From: UBA60 sp964587885
GTDB lineage: Archaea; Thermoplasmatota; Poseidoniia; Poseidoniales; Poseidoniaceae
Direction of reading: 5' to 3'
Length of the DNA stretch: 64,000 nt
NCBI GenBank assembly: GCA_964587885.1
Contig: CAZPME010000006.1
Coordinates: forward strand, 17,067-81,066
The first letter of the stretch is position 1, and each line of letters opens with the position of its first letter. The notes beneath the pieces are model-generated. The model was given only the letters and a program-made list of their open reading frames with translations. It did no database searches and was not told where the DNA came from. The translations under genes and the position numbers were made by a program. Below are positions 43,607-51,529 of the stretch, in pieces.

Positions 43607-43876
43607 ATGAGTGAGACAGAACTTCCCGATGTAACCCAAGGCATAGCAGAACCCGAGGAATCTCGAGTTGTGTTGACGATTATCGGCGTAGGTTTACTCG
43701 GCTTGATGGGTCTTTTCACAGTGGTTTTTGGCTGGGATAACTTCCCTCTTATCAGTGAATTGATTCCCCTTATGGATGCACTTGGAAGTGGTGGCATCTG
43801 GTACTATGTCCTTGGAATCTTAATCTCATTTGCCTTATTACTCAGTAAAATGATGGCGGAGGTCCTTGCGGATTAG
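43607..43876 (+). CDS. Small two-helix membrane protein
   Basis: An 89-residue protein with an acidic N-terminus of about 20 residues and two membrane helices (VVLTIIGVGLLGLMGLFTVVF and IWYYVLGILISFALLLSKM). It has no cysteine and no recognised domain. It ends one base before the open frame of the following large membrane protein, so the two are certainly co-transcribed. Its partner may be a derived heme-copper oxidase subunit, and small helix-pair subunits are common in such complexes, but that link is a guess. Confidence 0.65.
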   Translation: MSETELPDVTQGIAEPEESRVVLTIIGVGLLGLMGLFTVVFGWDNFPLISELIPLMDALGSGGIWYYVLGILISFALLLSKMMAEVLAD

Positions 43877-43885
43877 GTGATTGTG

Positions 43886-45838
43886 ATGTTCGGAAATATT
43901 ACTGTAATAATGCTCGCTTTAATTATTCTCATGGGATTAGTCGTAGTATATACCACCCGTGGTTTAGGTAGTATGGGTGAATCCATGCGCCAATTAGGTA
44001 ACTTCTTGTTAGACAAGGCTCCAGCCGGAATTATCGATCTATTCGATAAAGGTGCAGGAAAAGGCTCTCGCAATTGGATGGTCTTGGGTGGCCTATGGCT
44101 TTGTGTTGGTGGAACCCTTGCGTTCATTGAGACTTGGTTACTATACGATAGCACCGCCTTGGATTCATTGTCTAGCGTTGGGTGGACATATAACGCCGCG
44201 GCCTTGTCTGCTACCACTAATCTAGTGCTGGTTTGGGGTGGGCTTGGTATGGTGCTTATTGGCGCCGGATTAGCAATTCAGAGTCGATTATCAGGCTCAC
44301 CATTGGCTAGTGAGGCCAATGCAACCCTCGTCGCATTTGGTTGGTCGACAGTAATTGCCGTCAACATTGTGTTGCAAATATTCTGTGATATGGGTCGAGA
44401 CGAGCAAGCAATTTCCTATATTGTAATGGGGACAATTGTTGGCGCATTATTGCTAAACCACCTTCTTACACTCGCTAACCGTGTTGAGTCACAACCGATA
44501 GAAATGCCCTCATGGATGCTAATTCTAGGACATACTGCATTGTTATGGGCGCTATTTGCCAATGCTCTTGGCCATTTCACGGACAATACTCAATTGGAAT
44601 GGATTTCCGGCGGGATTATCAATGGCTGGTTCCCACTATCATTGATACTGGCAATAATGACTTACAGTGTTGCTAAAGCCAGCGGCTCACCTATTTGGAG
44701 CCGCCATCTTTCGGTTGCCATGCTCCTGCTCTTTGCTTCTATCACTCCGTTTGGAGTTACTGCCTCGAGTAATGCTAGTGGACTTTGGGTAAGTGTTGCC
44801 GCTATCGGAATCACTGTCGGATTATTCCCGATTATCGCCGCCTCGACCAATACGATGGCTACCCTCAAGGGGCGTTGGGATTGTTTGGTCGACCAACCGG
44901 CTGCGGCCGCTTCTGCCGCCGCCGCTCTAATGCTGCCAATATTTGCAGTAGGTGCTTACTTCACCGCTCTAGATACCTTTGCCGGTGCTGGAACACTAAG
45001 TGATGTTCATGCTACAGTCAATCGTGGTTTCTTCTACGTTGTCGGTGGATTAATGGCTTGTGCGGCAATGACCCAGATTTTACCATTGATGGTCAATCGT
45101 GAATTGGCAAGTCGCTCTAAGTCTCGTTGGGCGTTTTGGCTCATCCTCTTCGGTGGTTTGGGTTGGACTTTGACCAGTCTAATGGGAGACTTTGCAAGCA
45201 TGGCTTTGACCGATGCTGGTGCTGAAGGATCAGTCGGTGGTTTCCGACTAACTGCCTCCGTCTTCTTGTATGGCTGGCTAATGGGAGCATTTGTGATAAT
45301 GCACAATGCTACTGAGACAGTATTCAATGGGACACCAATTGGCGATGGTGATGCCTATGCTGGAGCAGCTGCACCAGCCGGCTACCGTTTGCGCAATGGT
45401 TCGACTTCAATTCGCCAATTGCTCAGCATGGGATTGGGCATGGATAGCGAAATTATCGTCGGAGGCGAAGCAGCAGTTGCCGAAGAAGAGGATGATGCTG
45501 AGGAAGACGTTGATGGTGAGGTAGAAGCCGTCGAGCAGATTACCGCACCTGAAAGCGAAGAATTCCCAGACGAATTGGTCAAGTTTGCTGAGCATCTCAG
45601 TGAGACCGGCAAGACCGTATTTGATGTCTTTAGCGAGATGGATTTGAACAAGGACCAAGTCATCGATGGATTTGAATTCCGAGAAGGTTTGGCAGCTATG
45701 GAAATCGCTGATTTAGCACCTTGGGATATGGAGAAATTACTATCTCAAGTGGACCTGTCGGGAGATGGTAAGATTGACTTGCCGGAATTAGATATTCTAA
45801 TCATGCGTATTGGTAATGTTGGCCAAGAGGAAGAGTAG
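43886..45838 (+). CDS. Multi-helix membrane protein resembling heme-copper oxidase subunit I, with C-terminal EF-hand pair
   Basis: A 650-residue protein with about 13 membrane helices, one more than oxidase subunit I, followed by an acidic linker and two EF hands (DLNKDQVIDGFEF near 585, DLSGDGKIDLPEL near 622). Several stretches follow the order and spacing of CcoN/oxidase subunit I: WTYNAAALSATTNLVLVW for the loop and helix II, IINGWFPLSLILAIMTYSV, and TLSDVHATVNRGFFYVVGG followed by SRWAFWLILFGGLGWTLTS. Most of the histidines that hold heme and copper are missing; one remains in SDVHATV. It may be a derived non-catalytic or sensory relative, controlled by calcium through the EF hands. Start ATG 43886 is preferred over GTG 43877. 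The homology call is from pattern only. Confidence 0.45.
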   Translation: MFGNITVIMLALIILMGLVVVYTTRGLGSMGESMRQLGNFLLDKAPAGIIDLFDKGAGKGSRNWMVLGGLWLCVGGTLAFIETWLLYDSTALDSLSSVGWTYNAAALSATTNLVLVWGGLGMVLIGAGLAIQSRLSGSPLASEANATLVAFGWSTVIAVNIVLQIFCDMGRDEQAISYIVMGTIVGALLLNHLLTLANRVESQPIEMPSWMLILGHTALLWALFANALGHFTDNTQLEWISGGIINGWFPLSLILAIMTYSVAKASGSPIWSRHLSVAMLLLFASITPFGVTASSNASGLWVSVAAIGITVGLFPIIAASTNTMATLKGRWDCLVDQPAAAASAAAALMLPIFAVGAYFTALDTFAGAGTLSDVHATVNRGFFYVVGGLMACAAMTQILPLMVNRELASRSKSRWAFWLILFGGLGWTLTSLMGDFASMALTDAGAEGSVGGFRLTASVFLYGWLMGAFVIMHNATETVFNGTPIGDGDAYAGAAAPAGYRLRNGSTSIRQLLSMGLGMDSEIIVGGEAAVAEEEDDAEEDVDGEVEAVEQITAPESEEFPDELVKFAEHLSETGKTVFDVFSEMDLNKDQVIDGFEFREGLAAMEIADLAPWDMEKLLSQVDLSGDGKIDLPELDILIMRIGNVGQEEE

Positions 45839-45923
45839 TTAGTCCACTCTCTAGTCACAAACATTGTCCTTTGCAACCGGCGCTCTCATAGCGAGTGCCC
45901 TCCCTCTCCCGCATGGTGGTAGT

Positions 45924-47222
45924 ATGCGAATCGGTATAGTCGGCAAACCGAATGTCGGGAAATCGACATTTTTTGCCGCCGCTACTTTAGCCGATGTTGA
46001 TATTGCGAACTATCCTTTTTGTACTATTGAGGCGAATGTCGGAGTCGCCTTTTTACCGGCTCCTAGTTCATGTCCTTGTCAAGAAATCCGAAATTCTCGT
46101 GAATCCGAAGGCCGGCTTGAGCCAGTCTCGGAAAACGATGTGCGTGCGGGTAGTTTATGCCAACCTAATACCGGTACCTGTAATGGCCACAACCGCTTAG
46201 TTCCAACCTTTTTGGTCGATGTTGCTGGACTGGTTGCTGGAGCCCATGAGGGTCGTGGTCGCGGCAATGCATTCCTTTCGGACTTGGCGGCATGTGATGC
46301 TCTAATCCAAGTCATCGACGCGGCGGGAACGACCGATTCTGAAGGCAACCCTATCGGAGTAGGGGATGACCTTGAAACCGTGGCTGATGGAATGGTAGCA
46401 GAGTATGATTTTCTAGTCGAAGAAATTTCGGCATGGATTCAGGGCATCGTCGAAGATGGTTGGCAACGTGGTGTACGTCGGGTGCAATCTGATGGCGAGA
46501 AGGGTTTAGCAGATTATTTGCATGAACGGCTAACCGGAATTGGCTCAACACCGAACAAAATTGCTCGCGCCATTGAAGGTTTCAATAGCGAAAATACCGA
46601 TGCAGCAATGCCGTGGGAATGGGGAGACGAAGTCAAATTTTTGCTTGCCAAGCATTTGAGAAAAGCGATTTTCCCAATTCACATTGCTGCCAATAAAGCC
46701 GAAATTGCGGTGGGTAAAACATGGAATAAATTAGCGGCGCGCCTTTCGACTGAAAACGCATTACTCATCCCCTGTTTTGCCGATGGTGAATTGGCACTTT
46801 GCAAGGCTAATAAGGCCGGATTAGTAGACTATGTTTCTGGTAGTACAGGTTTTACAATTCCGGCCGATTCCCAATTATCTCCGGCACAACGTAATGGCCT
46901 CGAACATTTGCAGAAAAAAATGAACATTCTAGGTGAGACTGGAGTAGTAAATCTGATTTCAGCGGTTCTCTACAATGCTCTCGACCATATCGTTGTCTAT
47001 CCGGTACAAGATGAGTCACGTTGGACCGATGGTGAGGGTAAGATTCTGCCCGACGCCTTGGTAGTTCCCAACAATACGACCGCCAAAGAATTGGCTTATG
47101 CGGTCCATTCAGACCTTGGTGACGGCTTCATCAAAGCCGTCGATTGCCGCACTAAACGAGTAATAGGTGGTGACCATGAATTGAGCGATGGTGACGTAAT
47201 AAAAATTCACGCTAAAACCTAG
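45924..47222 (+). CDS. Archaeal YchF-type P-loop GTPase/ATPase (Obg family) with TGS domain
   Basis: A 432-residue P-loop protein. ATG 45924 (MRIGIVGKPNVGKSTFFAA) places Walker A at the N-terminus as in the family; 20 extra in-frame residues upstream are not conserved. The G2/G3 region includes YPFCTIEANVGVA and VDVAGLVAGAHEGRGRGN. The G4 motif is AANKAE rather than NKxD, as in YchF proteins, which prefer ATP. An archaeal-type insertion holds cysteines (SSCPCQE, LCQPNTGTC). The C-terminal TGS domain is recognisable in YPVQDESRWTDGEGKILPDAL and AYAVHSDLGDGFIKAVD. The family binds ribosomes and has a role in translation and stress. It stands alone, between two membrane protein genes. Confidence 0.9.
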   Translation: MRIGIVGKPNVGKSTFFAAATLADVDIANYPFCTIEANVGVAFLPAPSSCPCQEIRNSRESEGRLEPVSENDVRAGSLCQPNTGTCNGHNRLVPTFLVDVAGLVAGAHEGRGRGNAFLSDLAACDALIQVIDAAGTTDSEGNPIGVGDDLETVADGMVAEYDFLVEEISAWIQGIVEDGWQRGVRRVQSDGEKGLADYLHERLTGIGSTPNKIARAIEGFNSENTDAAMPWEWGDEVKFLLAKHLRKAIFPIHIAANKAEIAVGKTWNKLAARLSTENALLIPCFADGELALCKANKAGLVDYVSGSTGFTIPADSQLSPAQRNGLEHLQKKMNILGETGVVNLISAVLYNALDHIVVYPVQDESRWTDGEGKILPDALVVPNNTTAKELAYAVHSDLGDGFIKAVDCRTKRVIGGDHELSDGDVIKIHAKT

Positions 47223-47246
47223 GAATTGAATCAGTAAAATGTGTAG

Positions 47247-47987
47247 GTGTATATTTTGGAAGGGCAGCCGGTGGTTGATGAACGTCCTGCCAATTCACTC
47301 CTTTGGCCATGGCAAGATGAGAACTGCAGCAATCTGAGGTTCAAACCATGGCTAATGACTCGAGGTTTCACAATTTCCTTTCTCTCAATCAGTTGGTTAA
47401 CTATAATTTTCCTCGGCTTCGGCTCAAGTTGGAATTGTAGTGAATCTTGGCAGAATGAAATCATCTGCTCCTCGGCAATTTATGCCAACGAGATATTCAC
47501 CCAACCACATGAATTTATCTTCAGTTGGTTTAGTGCTGTATGGTTCACAAATGGTCTTGACCACATCATATATGTCACAGTTGGGTTTCTTATTTTTGTT
47601 CAAAGTTATGAGTGCAGAATGGGTACTGGAAAGACCATTTTCCTATTTTTTTCAGGTACCGCTGTTGCTGCAACCGTGGTGTCAATAGGGATAAACTACG
47701 GTTATGCTGCCTTCCCCTTAGATGAAATGTTCATCACTGGTATGAGCCGAAACTGGATGGGTGGATCGGTTGGAATGTTTGCAATAATGGGTGCATTATT
47801 GCATTGTTCTCGTCGCCCTTTGCTCTTGCTAATTCCAATAATACTTTTTGAGATTTGGAATGGTCAAACGAACATAAGTTTTCTCACTAGTTCTGGGCAC
47901 ATGGTAGCCATCACATATGGCTATGTTGCTGGATATTTTTTGCAGCAAAACTCAGTGTCCGGGGGGGCGAGCATAGTCAGGGGATAG
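47247..47987 (+). CDS. Rhomboid-like intramembrane serine protease
   Basis: A 246-residue membrane protein with about six helices, beginning at GTG 47247 (later ATG starts are possible). It has the rhomboid pair: a serine in NWMGGSVGMFAIMGA (G-x-S-x-G at a helix start) and a histidine in SSGHMVAITYGYVAGYF, which matches the terminal helix H-x-x-x-x-x-x-G pattern. The first loop, with TNGLDHIIYVTVGFLIF, corresponds to the family's early helix. These proteases cut within membrane-spanning segments of other proteins. The DNA is AT-rich compared with the surrounding genes. The 3' end overlaps the end of the zinc-finger membrane gene on the other strand by 36 bases. Confidence 0.55.
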   Translation: MYILEGQPVVDERPANSLLWPWQDENCSNLRFKPWLMTRGFTISFLSISWLTIIFLGFGSSWNCSESWQNEIICSSAIYANEIFTQPHEFIFSWFSAVWFTNGLDHIIYVTVGFLIFVQSYECRMGTGKTIFLFFSGTAVAATVVSIGINYGYAAFPLDEMFITGMSRNWMGGSVGMFAIMGALLHCSRRPLLLLIPIILFEIWNGQTNISFLTSSGHMVAITYGYVAGYFLQQNSVSGGASIVRG

Positions 47988-48338
47988 ACCAGCTAACTTT
48001 GCCTGATATGAAGGACTGCTGATGATGAACCAAGGGATTAATGCAAGGGTGAATATTCCAAGCAATACTGCTGAGGCCAATCCCCAAATAGCGATAGAAG
48101 AAAGTGATGTTATCCAAGCAGTCCACAGTAAACCAATCCACAGAAAGGGACTGTAGCGGCGGGCGAGCAGAGTCATTCTAGCGGTTGAGGTGCTAGCATC
48201 ATAGAGAGTAGGGGCCTCTTCAGCGGAGATGAAATCATGGGCGATTCCGCAACGCACACAAACATCCTTGCGCGGTCCAATACCGTGAATGAAATATTCA
48301 CGTGGATAGGTAGCGGCACACAATCGACAAGTAGGCAT
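47952..48338 (-). CDS. Small zinc-finger protein with two membrane helices
   Basis: A 128-residue protein from ATG 48338 (MPTCRLCAATYPREYF); four further in-frame residues lie upstream. The N-terminus carries a zinc-binding C-x2-C...C-x2-C (CRLC, CVRC) and then two hydrophobic helices (LWIGLLWTAWITSLSSIAIWG and LLGIFTLALIPWFIIS). The domain is like DUF-type zinc-ribbon membrane proteins of unknown role. It lies downstream of the pabB-pabA gene on the same strand, 36 bases away, but a functional link is not apparent. Confidence 0.6.
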   Translation of the reverse strand: MPTCRLCAATYPREYFIHGIGPRKDVCVRCGIAHDFISAEEAPTLYDASTSTARMTLLARRYSPFLWIGLLWTAWITSLSSIAIWGLASAVLLGIFTLALIPWFIISSPSYQAKLAGLSPDYARPPGH

Positions 48339-48374
48339 GACTTCCCTCATCCCCCTCGAGCCACATTCCGCACT

Positions 48375-50693
48375 TCAATTATGCGCTGAACAAGACTGGA
48401 GGTCGGGCTCTCTAGAGATGAAGGCAGCGATAAGGCTGAGGCCGAACCCGCTGCCGCAAGATTCGGGATGGAATTGGACTGAATCAAGTGGCAAAGTTGG
48501 ATGGGAAAAGGCCATTGGTAGAGTTCTACTTTCATCCCAAGCAGTGATTTTCAAATCACATTGTTGTGGTTGTAGTACTAAGGAGTTGTAGCGAGTCATC
48601 TGGGCAGGGCTAGCCAAACCGGAAAACAACCCTTCTTTGTCATGAAAAATATTCGTCGGTACACCGTGTACTGGACCTAGAGGTGATTCGACCAACTTCA
48701 TACCAGCAGCCATTCCGATTGCTTGATGACCCAAGCAAATCCCAAGTAATTTAATTGGCATACCTTGATGATTTTTCAGATTCCCAGAGATGGCTAATTT
48801 AGCGATTTTCATCGTCAGTTTTGAGTTGCTAGGTCGTCCAGGCCCAGGACCGAGGATAATGTGAGTTGGGTTGGTCATACGCAATAGTCGCGGTAATTCC
48901 TGGCAACCCGTAGTTAATCCACAGGCGCTAATGACATCGGCCCCAAGTCCCGCACAGGCATGAATAATGTTGAATGCAAAGGAGTCAAGATTGTCAATGA
49001 ATAGTATTCTTGCTTTTCCTTCAATGGTGGCGATAGATTCGGTTGTGACGTTAGAAATAATCCCTCGAGGTGCAGCCGAGAGGGTACTGTTGCGGCGCAA
49101 AGGTTGTGGAAAAATAGCGATTTCACCACTGGCCAGATTCTTTTCGCCATCATCTTGGAGCCAACCGGCGGCTCGCCTAAGTGCCGCTGCCTTCCATTTT
49201 GCCTCCTCGACTTCACGGTGTGGAACTGAACCGATTACCAAACCACCACCGGCTTGTACGGTAGCGTGCCAATCTTGCCCACATTTTCTCGCCTCTAATG
49301 TGCGGATGAGGATATTCCACGCACTGGTGCCTCGTCGAGCGTCAAGATAGCCAATTGATCCAGTCCAAAACGAACGTGGTCGGGCCTCTAGCAGGTCGAT
49401 TGCCGCACAGGTAACGGTCTTTGGGCAACCGGTAATTGAGCCGCCAGGAAATAATGCCGAGAGGGCTGACCACAAGTCATTATCGCGATTAATTTCACCT
49501 CTAACCTCGCTTACCAGGTGCTGAACTTGAGCATAGGCTTCAACCTGATATTGGCTTTGTTCAACCGAGCCAGCTTGTGCGATAATACCGATATCATTGC
49601 GTTCGAGGTCGACCAGCATGCGGTGTTCGGCCAATTCCTTTTCATCATTCAATAATTCACTGCGTAATTCAGCATCGTGTTGGGGTGATTGGCCACGTGG
49701 CCGAGTGCCTTTAATTGGCCGAGTTGAGATTTTATTATCTGCAGTAGCCATCAATAATTCCGGTGAAGAAGAGCATAATGCCAAACCGAGGTCTGGGGCG
49801 GATAACCAAGAAGAGAAAGGGGCCGGATTATCGCGGGCTAATCTGCGCATTATCATCCACGGTGATTCGGCCAATGGTCCTTGCCAAACCCTACCGAAAT
49901 TCAACTGGTAGAGTTGTCCAGCAGTAATTGCTTGTTGTACTGTTTCAACCATTTGTGCATGTTCATCATCACTATGACTTGTCGTTTCACCACTTACGAC
50001 TGGCTGGGGTGGCAAATTTGCAGCGACTAATTTGGGTTGAGAATCAAGGAAATCCGCCACTTGCTGGCCCCATGGGTCCTTTTCTTTGGTGATCATCACC
50101 AAAGATTCAGCTGCACGGTCATGAATTAGCCAGCGGTCTACCCGCCACAAGACCGCCAATACTTCATCCTCTAAGGGAGGATGACGTAATCGCCAAGGCT
50201 GGGTCCATTGTAACAAATCATAGGCCAGACCACCAGCAAAAGTTCCTGGTAATGCTGGCATCCGGTTCAGTAGTCCTAATTCTTGTGGCAAAGGGTAAGT
50301 GCAGGTCTCCAAGGTTCGCAAGGCAGTTACTAATTCAGTCCCCATGTGCGATGCGCTTTGCACCCATTTCCCGCCCTGCCAATCTTCAATCTCTAATCGT
50401 AAGGGCGCTGGTTCAGGTCCTAATTCTGGTTTTCCAGCCAATGGGCTACCACTTTCAGGATTACCGGCAGGAAGCATTTCACGCTTTGGCTGACGGGCAA
50501 CAGCCCGTTTTTCCGGTGGACCCATTAGAAGTGAAAATTCTGCCAAAGGCGAGTGAGGACCTCCGGATAATTGTAACAATTCATCGCTACTGCCCCACTG
50601 ATTTCCAGCCCCGAGGAGACGGTTTGAGCGCAAAACTTCCACCAAAGCCAGCATGCTCTCATCATCGCAAGGTAGTGGCCATGCACGACTCAT
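48375..50693 (-). CDS. pabB: Aminodeoxychorismate synthase: PabB-PabA fusion
   Basis: A 772-residue fusion making 4-amino-4-deoxychorismate for folate. Residues about 1-520 are chorismate-binding component I. The key segment TRPIKGTRPRG (about 320) has the nucleophilic lysine of PabB, where anthranilate synthase has PIAGT. FPGGSITGCPK and QAGGGLVIGSVP complete the active site. After a linker, the glutamine amidotransferase begins near residue 560 (ILFIDNLDSFAFNI), with the catalytic cysteine in GICLGHQAIG and His/Glu in VQFHPESCGS. The order synthase then amidotransferase is the reverse of plant and fungal fusions. Start ATG 50693 shares one base with the TGA of pabC, so translation is coupled. 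A TTG- or ATG-based extension to 50738 is less likely. Confidence 0.9.
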   Translation of the reverse strand: MSRAWPLPCDDESMLALVEVLRSNRLLGAGNQWGSSDELLQLSGGPHSPLAEFSLLMGPPEKRAVARQPKREMLPAGNPESGSPLAGKPELGPEPAPLRLEIEDWQGGKWVQSASHMGTELVTALRTLETCTYPLPQELGLLNRMPALPGTFAGGLAYDLLQWTQPWRLRHPPLEDEVLAVLWRVDRWLIHDRAAESLVMITKEKDPWGQQVADFLDSQPKLVAANLPPQPVVSGETTSHSDDEHAQMVETVQQAITAGQLYQLNFGRVWQGPLAESPWMIMRRLARDNPAPFSSWLSAPDLGLALCSSSPELLMATADNKISTRPIKGTRPRGQSPQHDAELRSELLNDEKELAEHRMLVDLERNDIGIIAQAGSVEQSQYQVEAYAQVQHLVSEVRGEINRDNDLWSALSALFPGGSITGCPKTVTCAAIDLLEARPRSFWTGSIGYLDARRGTSAWNILIRTLEARKCGQDWHATVQAGGGLVIGSVPHREVEEAKWKAAALRRAAGWLQDDGEKNLASGEIAIFPQPLRRNSTLSAAPRGIISNVTTESIATIEGKARILFIDNLDSFAFNIIHACAGLGADVISACGLTTGCQELPRLLRMTNPTHIILGPGPGRPSNSKLTMKIAKLAISGNLKNHQGMPIKLLGICLGHQAIGMAAGMKLVESPLGPVHGVPTNIFHDKEGLFSGLASPAQMTRYNSLVLQPQQCDLKITAWDESRTLPMAFSHPTLPLDSVQFHPESCGSGFGLSLIAAFISREPDLQSCSAHN

Positions 50694-51523
50694 CAAGCGC
50701 ATCTTAACACCTCGATCCAATTTGAAAAATCTACCCAACCGGCCTTTTCAATCGTGGTTTGGAACATCGGTTGGAGAATAGAACTACTATTTGCGAGCGG
50801 CTGTCCATCGACCTCGACTAAGTTTACTGCAACAACACCTGATCCAACCATCACCACTTCCCGGGCTTGGGCTAGCATTGGTGCGGTTAGACGTCCATAT
50901 TGAAGTGGGATTCCCGCATCATCAAGTGCGTCGAGTAGAAATTCTACTGTAGTCGAATGTACTCCACCTAGTTCAGGACTACTCAACCATGCCACTCCAT
51001 CTTGATCCAGTAACATTGGCGTGGCGCGATCGCCATCAATTACTGCTCCATCATGGATTAATAATGCAACATCGGTATTGGCTTGGCGTGCAGCCAAGCC
51101 AGAATCATAGTAGGATTGCCAATCAGCGTGTTTCATTCCTTGTATTGTGGTATCAAAGCGTGGTGCTGGATGGGTAATTCCTGCAACATCTCGTTTGGTT
51201 TCAGCACAGGGTCGTCCGGCCAATTCAACCACGCCGTTGTCATTGACTTCAACCCTTAATAGGGCGGCAGGTTGACTCAATTGGTTGCATTCCTGAGCTC
51301 CACTATCATCGGGACTTAGGGTTTGTAATGCCCGTTCCAACTGTTCGGTAAAGTCATCCGGCCAAGTGATACCCAACTGTTGGCAATGGTCACGTAATCT
51401 CTGCATGTGAAGTTGAGGTAAACGCACTTTTCGACCACCATCCCATGGCAAAGTAGTGAAAGAGGCTTGCTTTGGAGAGCGAGCCAATGAACTTTCGCCG
51501 TCAGTACTACTCATGGCACTCAC
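50693..51523 (-). CDS. pabC: Aminodeoxychorismate lyase-like class IV aminotransferase
   Basis: A 276-residue PLP enzyme of fold type IV. The PLP lysine is in TTIQGMKHADWQSYY, and LLIHDGAVIDGDRATPMLLDQDGV is the family's substrate-side strand. The glycine-rich phosphate site corresponds to LDDAGIPLQYGRLT and VVMVGSGVVAVNLVEVD. Coupled to pabB-pabA by a one-base overlap, it most likely releases pyruvate and p-aminobenzoate from aminodeoxychorismate. Branched-chain aminotransferase activity cannot be excluded by sequence, but the neighbour makes the lyase role much more likely. The start ATG 51523 or 51514 lies only six bases after the stop of the giant propeller gene, so it may be transcribed with it. 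Confidence 0.85.
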   Translation of the reverse strand: MSAMSSTDGESSLARSPKQASFTTLPWDGGRKVRLPQLHMQRLRDHCQQLGITWPDDFTEQLERALQTLSPDDSGAQECNQLSQPAALLRVEVNDNGVVELAGRPCAETKRDVAGITHPAPRFDTTIQGMKHADWQSYYDSGLAARQANTDVALLIHDGAVIDGDRATPMLLDQDGVAWLSSPELGGVHSTTVEFLLDALDDAGIPLQYGRLTAPMLAQAREVVMVGSGVVAVNLVEVDGQPLANSSSILQPMFQTTIEKAGWVDFSNWIEVLRCA

Positions 51524-51529
51524 GCGCTA

